From NCBI GenBank assembly GCA_022578605.1, contig MU394140.1, positions 1-64,000 on the forward strand: a stretch of 64,000 bases of DNA, read 5' to 3'. Origin of the DNA: Camillea tinctor. Taxonomy: Eukaryota > Ascomycota > Sordariomycetes > Xylariales > Xylariaceae. Made by a program: the position numbers and the translations under genes. How positions within the stretch are numbered: the stretch's first letter is position 1; every line of letters starts with the position of its first letter. Positions 1 through 10,837 of the stretch are shown piece by piece. Below the pieces are notes generated by a model, which made no database searches, was not told the DNA's origin, and saw only the letters and a list, made by a program, of their open reading frames with translations.

Positions 1-227
1 GGATGTTGGCGGGGTATGTGTGTATGCCGGCAATTAGCCGGCAATGATGTGGGTGCTCGGCGAAAAGTTTCGCCGATAGTGCTTTTATTGGCTATGAAAT
101 AGCCAATAAAAAGTGTTATGCCCTGGAAAAAGGGATGGTTAGTTGGACCACAATGGGATTCGAACCCATTACATTAGTATTCCACACTAATGTCTGCCAG
201 ACGCTTAACCACTACGCCATGTGGACC
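1..227 (-). mobile_element. SINE-like element copy 1 (head and part of body; truncated by window edge)
   Basis: Read on the minus strand from 227 downward, this begins with a tRNA-like head with an exact RNA polymerase III A box (TGGCGTAGTGG) and B box (GGTTCGAATCC), about 80 nt in all. A body follows with three short hairpins (TTGGCTAT/ATAGCCAA, GGCGAAA/TTTCGCC and GCCGGC repeats). The same order occurs in inverted orientation at 3831-4697 and, RIP-mutated, at 1201-1975. It is related to known fungal tRNA-derived SINEs in architecture only. The rest of the element lies outside the window. Few transition mutations are visible, so this copy is young or escaped RIP. Confidence 0.75.
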
Positions 228-228
228 A

Positions 229-2405
229 AAAAAAAGCTAAATTAAGCACTTTTTTTAAAGCTAATTAAATACTTTGCTTTTTTTTTTATTATTAATTAAA
301 AATTAGTTTAGCGTAATAGTAACTGCTAATTTAATAACAATGTTTTAAATTTAAAAAAAAGTTACGTTAGCTTATTTTTTTTAAAGGTTTTTTTTTACAT
401 ATTTTTTTAAATGCTATATTTAAGTAAAATAAAAAATTAATAAATATATTAAACTTAACTTTAACATTTACTTTTACTTTTTTTTTAATTACTTTTAATA
501 AAATTAAAATAAAAACCGTTAAATCTTTTATAAATCTAAACAAAATAAGTTCATAATTTCCTATTTGCGCTATTTAGCGCTTTTTAAATATAAAAAAGTT
601 ATTTTTTATCCTCTTTCTAGTCCCCGTAAAAAGCCGAAAAAAAAAAAAACAGTAGCTACTTTTTATCTTAAGTCTAAAAAAGTAGCTAATAAAGCAGCTA
701 GTCGTTTTCCTAACTGTCCCAAACTTAAAAAAAAAAAAAAAAGTTAAAATAAAAAAAAAAAAACTAATGTTTTTATATTTAATAAAAAGGCTAATACTTC
801 TATTCTCTCTTAAAAAAGAAAAGTTGCTTAATTTAAAAGCGAAAAGAAAAAGAAGTAAAGCTCACAATACCGCAAGTTTATATAGTGTAAAAGTCTTAGC
901 AAAGGTTAAAAAAAAGTTATAAGTGAAAAAGTGGATAATATTTAATTTTAAGAAAGTAAGTAAAGTTAAGCAAAAAAGGTTAAATTAAGTACTTTTTTTA
1001 AAGCTAATTATATGTTTTGCTTTTTTTTTTATTATTAATTAAAAATTAGTTTAATATAGTAGCAACTATTAATTTAATAATAATGTTTTAAATTTAAAAA
1101 AAAAAAAGCTACGTTAATTTATTTTTTTTAAAAGTTTTTTATATATTTTTTAAATATTATATTTAAATAAAATAAAAAGTTAATAAATATATTAAATTTA
1201 TAATAATAATAATAATAATATATTTTACATTTTAAAGCAAGCAATAAAACTAACTAACTAACTAGCTATTTATAACCTTAACTTATATAAACTATAAAAC
1301 AATTAAAGTAAAAAGCTTATATTTTTATACTTACGTGTTAAAATTTATATAGGAAATTTTTTGCGCTATTAGCGCTTTATTATTAGCTAACTTTTTTTAA
1401 AGCTTTATTAATAGGTTAGTTGGTAATAGTACCTTATAAAAAGCTATTTTATAAGAGGTTATTTTGTAAAAAGGTATTAGCGATAATGAGGTTAGCGATA
1501 AGAAGTATATAGGTTAATAATAGCTACTTTATTAAATAAAAAAGTGTTAGTAATAAAAAAGTATATAGGTTAGTAATAGTACTTTATAAAAAGTTACTTT
1601 ATAAAAAGCTACTTTATAAAAAAAAAGTGTTAATAATAATAAAGTTATTAGCAATAAATACTTTATTAATAAGGCTATTAGCAGTAAAAATTTTAATTAT
1701 TAACATTTTTTATTTTGTTAATGTAGCTTTATTTACAGTGCTACTTTAAGATATTAGCGAAATATGTATATATGCTAGTAATTAGCTAGCAATAATGTAA
1801 GTGCTTAGCAAAAGGTTTTGCCGATAGTGCTTTTATTAGCTATAAAATAGCTAATAAAAAATATTATGCCTTAAAAAAAAAGATAGTTAATTAAACCACA
1901 ATAAAATTTAAACCCATTACATTAATATTTTATACTAATGTCTGCTAAACGCTTAACTACTACGCTATATAAACGTATATTAAATTTAGCTTTAGCGTTT
2001 ATTTTTGTTTTTTTTTAATTGTTTTTAATAAAGTTAAAATAAATATTATTAAATTTTTTATAAATTTAAACAGAATAAGTTTATAATTTTTTATTTGCGT
2101 TATTTAGCGCTTTTTAAATATAAAAAGGTTATTTTTTGTTTTAAGTTTAAAAAAGTAGCTAGTAAAGTAATTAGTTATTTTTTTAATTATTTTAAACTTA
2201 AAAAAAAAAGTTAAAATAAGAAAAAAAAAGACTAGCGTTTTTATGTTTAGTAAAAAGGCTAATGCTTTTATTTTTTTTTAAAGAAAGAAGGTTGCTTGAT
2301 TTAAAAGCAAAAAAAAGGAAATAAAGCTTACAATGCTATAAGTTTGTATAGTATAAAAGTTTTAATAAAAGTTGAGAAAAAGTTATAAGTGGAAAAGTGG
2401 ATGTA
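229..2405. repeat. RIP-degraded AT-rich tandem duplication (about 0.7-kb unit, second unit interrupted by SINE copy 2)
   Basis: Unit 1 runs from about 229 to 933. Unit 2 resumes at about 966-1187 and continues at about 1989-2401. The two halves match in order: the stretch with TAAATTAAGNACTTTTTTTAAAG at 238 and 972, and the stretch with TTTGCG(C/T)TATTTAGCGC at 563 and 2094. The sequence is very poor in G and C, as expected after RIP, which mutates duplicated DNA in many ascomycetes. No intact reading frame remains, so the identity of the ancestral element cannot be given. Confidence 0.7.
1201..1975 (-). mobile_element. SINE-like element copy 2, RIP-mutated, with 13-bp target-site duplication
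   Basis: This is a full-length, inverted and transition-mutated version of the element at 3831-4697. The head at 1975 keeps the layout, but the A and B boxes read TAGCGTAGTAG and GGTTTAAATTT. The ATC-repeat tail has become a TAA repeat at 1201-1220. The flanks TATATTAAATTTA at 1188-1200 and 1976-1988 are identical. The uninterrupted counterpart in the first tandem unit (about 438-452) has a single related copy, which is direct evidence of insertion. Pol III boxes, tail repeat and target-site duplication together support retrotransposition by target-primed reverse transcription. Confidence 0.8.
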
Positions 2406-3830
2406 TTTAAATAGTTAATTATATTAAATATTTTAATAAAGTAACTAAAAAAGCTTTATTTAATAAAATAATTAAAGTAGTTAAAATATATATAATATTA
2501 ATAATAATATATATAATAAAAATATAATAATTTAAACATTATTAATAAAATACTTTTAAAAGCAAAGTAATGCATATTAATTATAAAGCTTAATTAATTA
2601 TTTTTAATAAATTTTTTAAAATAGCAATTAAAATAATGCTATTAATATAAAAAATAATTAATATATTAATATTTTATAAAAAGTTAAGTATTTTATTATT
2701 AAAAGTACTTTTTAAGCAAATATATAATAAGTATTTAATTTAATTTAAAGCATTAAACTTTTAATATTTTTTAATAATAAAAATAAACTTTAAAAATAAT
2801 TTAAAAAAAATAAATTTATAAGTAATAAATATATTAGTTTTTTTATATTTATATTTATTTTTTTAATAAATGCTAACTTAAAGCTTTTTTACTTTATTTT
2901 GCAAAAAAAGTATTAAAAATTATAAAGTATAAATATTAATTTAAATACTTTTTTTTATTTAATTTAGTTTTTTACTTAAATAAATTTAAAACTCTAAATA
3001 TTTATATTAATTAAAAAATTATAACATATTAAAGTAATAAAAAATTATATTTTTTTATAAACTTTTTAATTAAGTAAAATTTTTTAATGTAAAAATAATT
3101 ATTACGTAAAAAGTTATAAAATAAACTAAAATAAAATAGCATAATATAATTTTTATTTTTATTAACTTTTATTTATATTTAAATAATATAGCAATAATTT
3201 AAAAGCTTTTTAACTATTTTTTTTAATAATTTTTAAGTTAATTTTATTATTTTTATAAAAATAATTAACTATATTTACTTTTTTATTTATATTATTTAAT
3301 AGTTTTTTAAACATAAAAATATTTTTAAAAATAAAAAAGTAAATTAATAAATTAAAAAAAGCCTTAATTTTAACTACTTTAATTACTTTTTTTTTTACTT
3401 TTTTAAACTTTTTATTTTAATTTATACTTAATACGTTAATAAATTTAAAAAATATAATATATTTATTAAGTAATAAATATAAAATATTTTTTATTTATAT
3501 AAAAAATAAAAGTTACTTACAATTTTTACTTTTAAAAAGCTTACGTTTAATTATTAAACTTTATATTAACTTTTAACTAAATAAATAAGCTATAGTAACT
3601 TTATAAATTATTATTAGCGCTTTAATTACTTTAAAGTAATTAATTGCTATATATATTAATGTAATTAAAAATAAAACTTTAATTATATTATAAAATGTTA
3701 ATATATTTAATATATAATATAAAAACTTAAAATTTGCTTAAAACGTAAATTTCGTTATTTAATTGGCTATAAAGGCTATATTAACTTTGCAACTTTTTTT
3801 TTTTACAAGCTAGCTTATATAAAAAAACAA
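2406..3830. repeat. AT-saturated RIP relic without recognisable content
   Basis: This stretch is almost entirely A and T with only isolated G/C, mostly as AAGC, TTAGC or similar. No reading frame of interest survives and I could not match it to the neighbouring units. It is probably a heavily RIP-mutated transposon. It ends sharply at the SINE copy that starts near 3831, where base composition returns to normal. Confidence 0.6.
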
Positions 3831-4697
3831 GCCACATGGCGCAGTGGTTAAGCGCCTGGCAGACATTAGTGCGGAATATTAATGTAATGGGTTCGAATCC
3901 CATTGTGGTCCAACTAACCATTCCTTTTTTTAGGGCACAACACTTTTTATTGGCTATTTCATAGCCAATAAAAGCACTATCGGCGAAAACTTTTCGCCGA
4001 GCACCCACATCATTGCCGGCTAATTGCCGGCATACACACATACCCCGCCAACATCCCAGAGTAGCACTGCAAATGGAGCTGTTAAGCATTAGCTAAATGG
4101 AAAATGTTAGCGACCGAAATATCCACTGCTGACAGCCCCACTAATAGGGTAACTGTCGCCAACAACTAGCCCCACTAACAGGGTAACTGTCGCCAACAAC
4201 TAGCCCCACTAACAGGGTAACTGTCGCCAACAACTAGCCCCACTATCGCTGACACCCCCCTCCCCACAGGGTAGCTTCCTATAAGGTGGCTTCTTATAGG
4301 GTGCTGTTACCGACCCACATACCCCCCATCGCTAACACCTCCCTATTTAATAGGGTAGCTGTTGCCGACCTACCTACCATCGCTAACCCCACTATTGCTG
4401 ACACCCCCTACAGGGTAGCCCCCTATAGGGTGGCTGTCACCGACCAACCCCACCGGCAAGGCCTTGGAGAAAGGCTAGCTAACGGTAAGGCGCTGACCTC
4501 CCAGTAGGTCGGCGCGGAGGATTTCCTATGTAAATTTTCAACACGCAGGTACGGGGGACTCCAATGAGACCCCTCACTCCTGCCGTCCTATAGTCTAAAT
4601 AGGCTCAGGGTTGTAAATAGCTAGTTAGTTAGTTAGTTTCATCGCCTGCCCCGGACGTAAAATATATCATCATCATCATCATCATCATCATCATTAT
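3831..4697 (+). mobile_element. SINE-like element copy 3, largely unmutated
   Basis: The tRNA-like head (3834-3912) has exact A box (TGGCGCAGTGG, from 3838) and B box (GGTTCGAATCC) motifs and a stem-loop with GGA at the anticodon position. The body carries the three hairpins seen in copy 1, then a 34-bp minisatellite, then degenerate GGGTAGC/CCGACC-type units to about 4450. It ends in an ATC microsatellite at about 4666-4694, a typical simple-repeat SINE tail. About 0.87 kb is long for a SINE. I found no clear target-site duplication around this copy. It marks the edge between RIP-degraded DNA and gene space. Confidence 0.75.
4134..4250 (+). repeat. 34-bp minisatellite inside SINE copy 3
   Basis: Units begin AGCCCCACTA at 4134, 4168, 4202 and 4236, exactly 34 bp apart. 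The first three are nearly identical and the fourth is partial. More diverged units continue to about 4450. RIP-altered remains of the tract can be traced on the other strand at about 1420-1700 inside SINE copy 2, so the array belongs to the element and not to the locus. Confidence 0.85.
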
Positions 4698-5802
4698 AGG
4701 TAAGCAATAGTCATGGTTGACCTTTATTGAGATCCAGCTTGTGCACGATCTTGACTATTTAACTCTGCTCAGTATTTTGGTAATAGGCCGTCCATCACTG
4801 CAAATGCTATCCTAAACAGAAGGGGGCATGTTGGAGGGGAGCCTGGGAAAGAATAAAAGAAGAGAAGGAGCTCTAAAAAAACTAAAACTAAAAAAAAAAC
4901 TAAGGTCAGTGTGGAATAGACCTCATAAGGACAGTGGATACCAACGGACGGCAGATCCCTGGCTAACGGGAAGGCATTTGTTGCAAGCCCCAACATGGCA
5001 TCCAGTGATATCACACGAAAGCCTCGTGCTCGTCCCAATCAGGAAAGTAAATCTAGCTAGATTACCTAGCTAGCAACAACACCCGTTATTAGCAACCACA
5101 GCCAAGTTAGTGGGAGGTCCAGATACCTAGGTAGGCAGGAACAATACCCGTCCCCCTTCCCCAAAAAATTGCATGTGTAACCATTTTCCGCGACCGTTAG
5201 GTAAATAAGTGCTTATTTATATGTAGTAGCTAGCCCAGTGGTAAGTAAAAATGGGGATCTCATGGTGACACAAAGTGTCCTCCTGTGCGTCATAATAAAT
5301 ATATTGTCATACGCCTTCCAATAATCTCTTTCCTAGAAGGAAGGCATCTTTCAACACCACAGCCGCCCTTTAGCTTGTTCTTTGCTCACTTGCTGTTCTT
5401 TCTTTTTAGAAACGAAGGCGCAGGAGGATACCTTGTGTCATAATGGGACCATAGTTTTTTATGTACAGCCGAACGGGCAGGTTTACTTTCCTATCCAGAA
5501 TGAATATACCGTATCAAGTTTTTTGACGACATTGCCATCAATTCACTTGTCATTCCTTCTTGTCAAAAATGAGAGTACATGACAGGTGCAGGTGGAAAGG
5601 CCACTTAGTTTAAAAGGATCGCGGCGTGCTGTAATGTCATGTCTTGGACCCTCACATTGACATACTCTACCCTTCTCTCTGCTCTCTGCTATTCTTTATT
5701 CTTTATTCTTTATTCTCTATTCTCTCTATTCTGTTATTCTCTGCTCTATTCTCTGCTTTCTTTCAAGTTTCTTACTGAGAGGTTCATCGTCCAGAATCAA
5801 CC
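4698..5802. other. Intergenic spacer upstream of the Ppo gene
   Basis: I see no gene. The composition is normal. A pyrimidine-rich run of repeated TTATTC/TTCTC units at about 5689-5765 lies just upstream of the Ppo start codon and is probably its promoter or leader. Confidence 0.6.
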
Positions 5803-8800
5803 ATGTCTTCTGACGACCCAAAGTTCCACTCCAACACAGCCCCTGAAAGTTTGGCAGTAGAATTTTCCAAATTCTTTGCCGATCCTTTCAAGGTCGCTAA
5901 AGCTCTTTTGAAAGATTGTGCTGGCCTCTCGAAAGAGGCAACCATCGAAGAGCTCGTAGGCCTCCTCGATGAGTTGGTGCACAAGGATCAGGGCATTGAC
6001 GATAAAAAGGGGTAAATTTGACATTTGAGATTTAGATGGCTTGATCTGACAAACGACAATAGGAACACCGAGCTCTTAATGGGAATTCTATGTTCCCTTC
6101 CTCCCGACTCTAAAGCTAGAGAATTGCTAAATGAGAGGTTCCTCAACATTCTTTGGGACAGTCTTCAGCATCCGCCCTTGTCCTTCGTCAATAGTGATAT
6201 TAAATATGAGGTTATGGATCCTTCAGAGTCTTCTGACCAGCAAGATGTAGCACCTAATCTGCAAGATGCTATCGAATACAAGGCACCAGACAGCGACATT
6301 ATGCTACGTGTGCACCTCCCAGGGCCTCCTGATGGCCCCTATCATTACCGAACCCCCGATGGGAGTTATAACAACCCTCTACAGCCCAATTTAGGGAGGG
6401 CGGGCTCTCCCTACGCCAAGGCTGTAATAAACACGAAGTCTCTTGCTGGTGTCAGGCCTGATCCGGGACTGCTTTTTGACATCTTGATGGCGCGTGATGA
6501 TGATCACTTTAGAGAGAACCCAGCTGGCCTCTCTTCCATATTCTTTTACCATGCGTCCCTTATTATCCACGACCTCTTCCGTACCAGCAATACGAACCCA
6601 AATACGGCGGAAGTCTCGTCGTACCTTGACATGGCCTTCCTTTACGGCTCCTCTCTCAAGGATCAACTAAAGGTCAGAACCATGAAGGAGGGCAAGCTGA
6701 AGCCTGACGCCTTCCATGAGAAACGGCTCCTAGGCCAACCCCCGGGCGTCAATGTCTTGTTGGTGCTTTACAACCGCTTCCACAACTTCGCAGCAGATAT
6801 GCTTCTCAAGATCAATGAGAATGAGCGCTTCACGTTGACGTGTGGGCCCGATGCTAGCGCAGAGGAAAAGGCGCGTGCTGTTGCTAAACAGGACCATAAC
6901 CTCTTCAACACAGCTCGTCTGATCACCAACGGGCTATTTGCTAATATAAGCTTGCACGATTACATCCGAGGTATCATCAACACACACCACTCTAGCACTG
7001 AATGGACCATAGATCCGCGTACCCAAATACGCAAGCAATTTGACGGCGAGGGTGCGCCTCGAGGCGTCGGCAACCAGGTCACCGCCGAATTCAACCTACT
7101 ATATAGGTGGCATTCATGCATCTCCAAGAAAGATGAGCGTTGGACAAATGAGTTTTTCCTCAAACTCTTTCCAGGTCGCAACTTGGAAGACCTTGAGCAC
7201 GTTAGTGTACAGGAGCTTGGCAATGCTTGGCGCACCTTTCAAGAAAGTATCGACGAAGATCCTGGTGTTCGTACCTTTGATGGCTTGAAGCGTCAAGAGG
7301 ATGGTACTTTCAAAGACGAGGATCTCGTACGAATCCTCAAAGAGGGTATGGAGGATCCTGCCGGTACATTGTGAGTAGTAGTTTTTGGAGTCGTCCTTCT
7401 TCGAACACCAAATTATCCAATATGGCAATTACTAACTCCCGGTGCTGTAGTGGTGCACGTACAATTCCGAAGATCCTCAAATTTATCGAAGTCGCAGGAA
7501 TTATACAAGCTCGCAAGTGGGGGGTCGCGTCGTTAAACGAGTTCCGCGCGTTCTTCGGGCTCAAGAAACGGGAGAAGTTCTCCGATTTCAATTCGGAACC
7601 GGAAATCGCTAATATTCTGGAGAAGTTGTACACGCACCCCGACATGATAGAGCTCTATCCGGGACTCCTGATCGAAGATATCAAGCCTCAACGCAATACA
7701 GGTGATGGCTTGATGGCAACGTACTCGATGGGCCGTGCTATACTATCTGATGCCATCACCGTCGTGCGCGCCGATAGGTTTTTGACCATCGATTACAATG
7801 TCTCAAACTTAACTAACTGGGGTTATGCTGAAGTTGCTGGTGACACCAAGACCCTGGGAGGGTCTATGGCATGTAAGTAGTTTCTTGGGGCTGATCCCTT
7901 TTCGCTTTATGGCCTTTTCCGAAGCTAGTACCTAGTTAGACCTAGGTAGGGGTGTCGACCTCATGTTTATAATGTATACTCATGTCATTTGGAGTTGCTA
8001 ACTATCTCCGGTGCAGACAAATTGATCCAGCGTGGTGTACCTGGTTGGTTCCCTTACAACTCGATAACCGTCATGCAACCTTATTTCACCAAGAAGGCCA
8101 ACATAGAAATTGCTAAAGAGCTGGGTACTATCGACCAGTTCACTTTAGATGATCCGAAGCCACCCAGGAAGAATGTCACCTTGTTTAAAAGCGATTCTAT
8201 CAGACAAGTCTTGGGTAACCCTGAGGGTTTCATCTCGCCCTGGGCTATACCCATGAACGACATTTTCCCTGGGAAGATGAACATCAACTGGTTCATGCTG
8301 GCAGGCGATGAGCCGTACAACAAAGCCGACCGCGAAAACATGGTGAATGCAATGAGCAAATTCGATTTACCTGGCTTAATCTGGGAGTTTGTCGAGCGTG
8401 TGGGCTCAGCACTGATCCAAAAGGAGACGTTCAAGCTCAAGGAGGGGCTCCACCAAATTGACCTGATGCGTGATGTCGCCATTCCACTCAACGCACAGCT
8501 ACTGGCCGACCTCTTCTACATGGACATGAAGACTGATGAGAATCCAAATGGCGCGCTCAGTCGTGATGAATTCTATCACCACCTTCTCAATGTCCGCATA
8601 TGGGGTACCAACAACAACGACCCAGGCCAGGCCTGGAATCGGCGCCGACGCGCCCAGGAGGGTGCCAGAATCATCATAGATACTACTCGGAAGATTGTTG
8701 ATGAAGTCAATCACGACCGTGGCTCGGCTATCCATAGAGCAATTGGACGCAAAACCCATCTTAAACACGGCTCCCTACGCTCCTGCGGCTACAAGCTTGC

Positions 8801-9819
8801 CGAGGAATTCCTAAACCAACAAAGTCATATGCCGCTAGCTCGAGGAAGCGCTGTCAATAAAGTAACCGATATGCTATGGATCACTGCCTTTGGTGGGAGT
8901 GGTCTGGTAGCTAGTATAGTAAGTTTTAGTATCCTCCCAAATCATCTATACTTTTCTTACTGTCCATGGACCTTTTGTATCTACTGATCTGACTTGCCTC
9001 CGTGCTAAAATACTTGGTTTCCTCACTGCAGTTTTACGAAATCATGAGCTTCTTCCTAAAGCCAGAAAACGCATCTATATGGGCTGAGGTCCAGGTTTTA
9101 GCACAAAAGAACGACAACGACGCAAGTGAGTAATTTTGGGGGTCTTTGTCCCCGCCCTGTTATGGGAGCAAAAATTGCCTACTTTGCTAGGCGTATGTGT
9201 TTTTAATCCCGAATCATAATGACTGATTCCTTATGTTGTAGTCCGTGCCTACGTCATTGAAGCTCAACGCCTCACAAGCACACAGCGCACAATGCGTATT
9301 GCGAAAAAGCAGACTGAACTTGAGGGACAGATGATTCAACCAGGTAATTTTGTGATCATGATGATAGTACGTATACTCCTACATCAATACGAGAAATCAC
9401 TAGGTACTTATCACATCACTACCATAGGGGGCGGCTGGACGTAACCCCTCTGAGGTCACTGATGCGGATAAATTCGACCCGCAGCGCAAGAGCGATGCCG
9501 TGTCGCCCTTTGGCTACGGTCAGCATACATGTCCGATGCAAAACCTGATACCTATCTTCATGGCCGGGTTCGTAAAGCTTGTGGCTAGTCTACAAAATGT
9601 GCGCCCAGCACCAGGCCTAATGGGTCAGGTCAAGACCGTCCCATGGGGCCCTGAGACGATGTATCTAGATGAAACCTGGTCGTCCCTTAATTTCACCCCT
9701 AATTGTAGGTTTATTTACTTCATATTCCATGGACTATTTATGGGATATTCTTAGAAGAGACTGCTAACTACTCAACAGCATGGAAACTTCACTTCGACAG
9801 CTACGGACTAGGCAGATAA
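5803..9819 (+). CDS. ppo: Psi-producing oxygenase (Ppo): fatty-acid heme dioxygenase-cytochrome P450 fusion
   Basis: Exons 5803-6011, 6063-7370, 7451-7872, 8017-8918, 9032-9125, 9242-9366, 9428-9704 and 9779-9819 give 1125 aa, the usual Ppo/linoleate diol synthase length. The N-terminal half is the peroxidase-like dioxygenase: distal-histidine motif IIHD (His about 239), and YRWH holding the catalytic Tyr (about 417) and the proximal His (about 420). The C-terminal half is P450-like, with an ExxR motif (EAQR) and a heme-cysteine loop FGYGQHTC (Cys about 1055). These enzymes make hydroperoxides and diols of C18 fatty acids (psi factors) that steer sporulation and secondary metabolism. The P450 I-helix region (GLVASI/FYEIM) lacks the ANQxQ motif of diol synthases, so the final product may differ. 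Introns 2 and 5 belong to the shared intron family described separately. The paralogue (A, B, C or other) cannot be fixed by eye. Confidence 0.93.
7371..7450 (+). repeat. Introner-like intron A (Ppo intron 2)
   Basis: An 80-nt intron starting GTGAGTAGTAGTTTTTGGAG and ending ...TATGGCAATTACTAACTCCC plus GGTGCTGTAG. Its last 40 nt match the last 40 nt of the acetoacetyl-CoA synthetase intron at 35704-35882 at 33 positions, and all seven differences are transitions. GGAGT near the 5' end can pair with ACTCC just after the branch site. Confidence 0.75.
9126..9241 (+). repeat. Introner-like intron B (Ppo intron 5)
   Basis: A 116-nt intron starting GTGAGTAATTTTGGGGGTC and ending TGACTGATTCC...ATGTTGTAG. 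The 5' 15 nt equal those of the introns at 15836-15991 (minus) and 35704-35882. GGGGTC can pair with GATTCC through two G-U wobbles. The middle is diverged. Confidence 0.65.
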
Positions 9820-10837
9820 GAGGGCGACAAGCACCCCCATCTTGTAGGAGTATTGACATTAGATCTAGGGGGTCAAGAATCGGTTGTTGACCTAGAAAAA
9901 AAAGTCACTCACCTAGGTACTCAGGGCACTAGGACTCTTGGAACTTCATGTATTATGGGCAGACCTTCGAGGAAGACAGAGCTCCCCGATTAATGACCGC
10001 GTATTCTCCTATTGATACGTGGTGTGGCATTTTATTCCGTTTCAACTTTCAAGAGAAGACTCGTTGGCAGGCTTTACCTAATAAAGAACTTCAGATCAAA
10101 CAGCATTACACTCTACCTAGCTACATAGCCTGAATCCCTAGAAGAATAAAGAACTTTCAAATACCATCATGTTTTAAAAGGTGAGATGCAAATGAACAAA
10201 GCAGGATTATTAAGTTAAAAAATTATCTCTATGTTTGGTAAGTATGTGCCGTACCTTTAACGAGATATTTTCCTGCTGGCGACCCAGTTACTCATTAATC
10301 CCCTTCAAATACAGTATGTGAAGGGTCTTAATACGGTACTCAATTCCTATTACACTAACTGTCCCTAAGCTCTGCGGTGATGTGGTGGTTGCGTAAGACC
10401 GTCTCAATTCCTGTTTATATCTAGCATCCTCCTTATTATATTTCTTAGCCCTAGATCTTTTTAAGTTAAATTTCCTTAGTGCTTAAAATCAAAATAGTCA
10501 AATACTTTTACAAAAAAAGGGTTTAAACAATAACTTCTATGTAGTATGTGATTGTAAGACGTGTCGTGTTTTTTTCTCTCTCAGGTTTTGGATTGATGAC
10601 AAGTTCCTTGTAATCTAACAAAGAGACTCATTAATGGCAAACAAGAACAATCGGATTGTTAGCCAACAATTAACCAACACCATTGAATATCCTCTACTAC
10701 TTAGTGAAAGAGTTTATTTTGCCAACAAAAAAAGTATATATCCATCGATCATAGCCATCTCTTCGCCAAAATACTTTGCCATATAGTGTATCGGACCTTC
10801 TATAGGACATTTGTCTGAGGCATATATCTCACTCAGA
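9820..10837. other. Intergenic spacer
   Basis: Moderately AT-rich, with no credible coding region or RNA gene. Small open frames here (for example near 9948-10133) lack family motifs. Confidence 0.5.

Noticed and set aside
150..227. Functional tRNA gene on the minus strand
   Set aside because: The head has pol III boxes, but the acceptor stem has a mismatch, the stem with the GGA loop is misplaced for a tRNA, and the sequence continues into a repeated body shared with two other copies.
565..747. 60-aa open frame rich in lysine
   Set aside because: It lies in RIP-mutated AT-rich repeat DNA and is mostly poly-A codons; the duplicate at about 2090-2220 is broken.
3781..4089. 102-aa minus-strand open frame
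   Set aside because: It runs across the SINE head and hairpins and has no protein motifs.
4134..4250. CRISPR-like array
   Set aside because: The 34-bp units are direct tandem repeats without spacers, in a fungal genome.
4286..4507. 73-aa open frame over the degenerate minisatellite
   Set aside because: Repetitive translation of a tandem repeat with no independent support.
9344..9427. Donor at 9344 for Ppo intron 6
   Set aside because: It breaks the frame; the donor at 9367 keeps it and adds GNFVIMMI, which matches the family.
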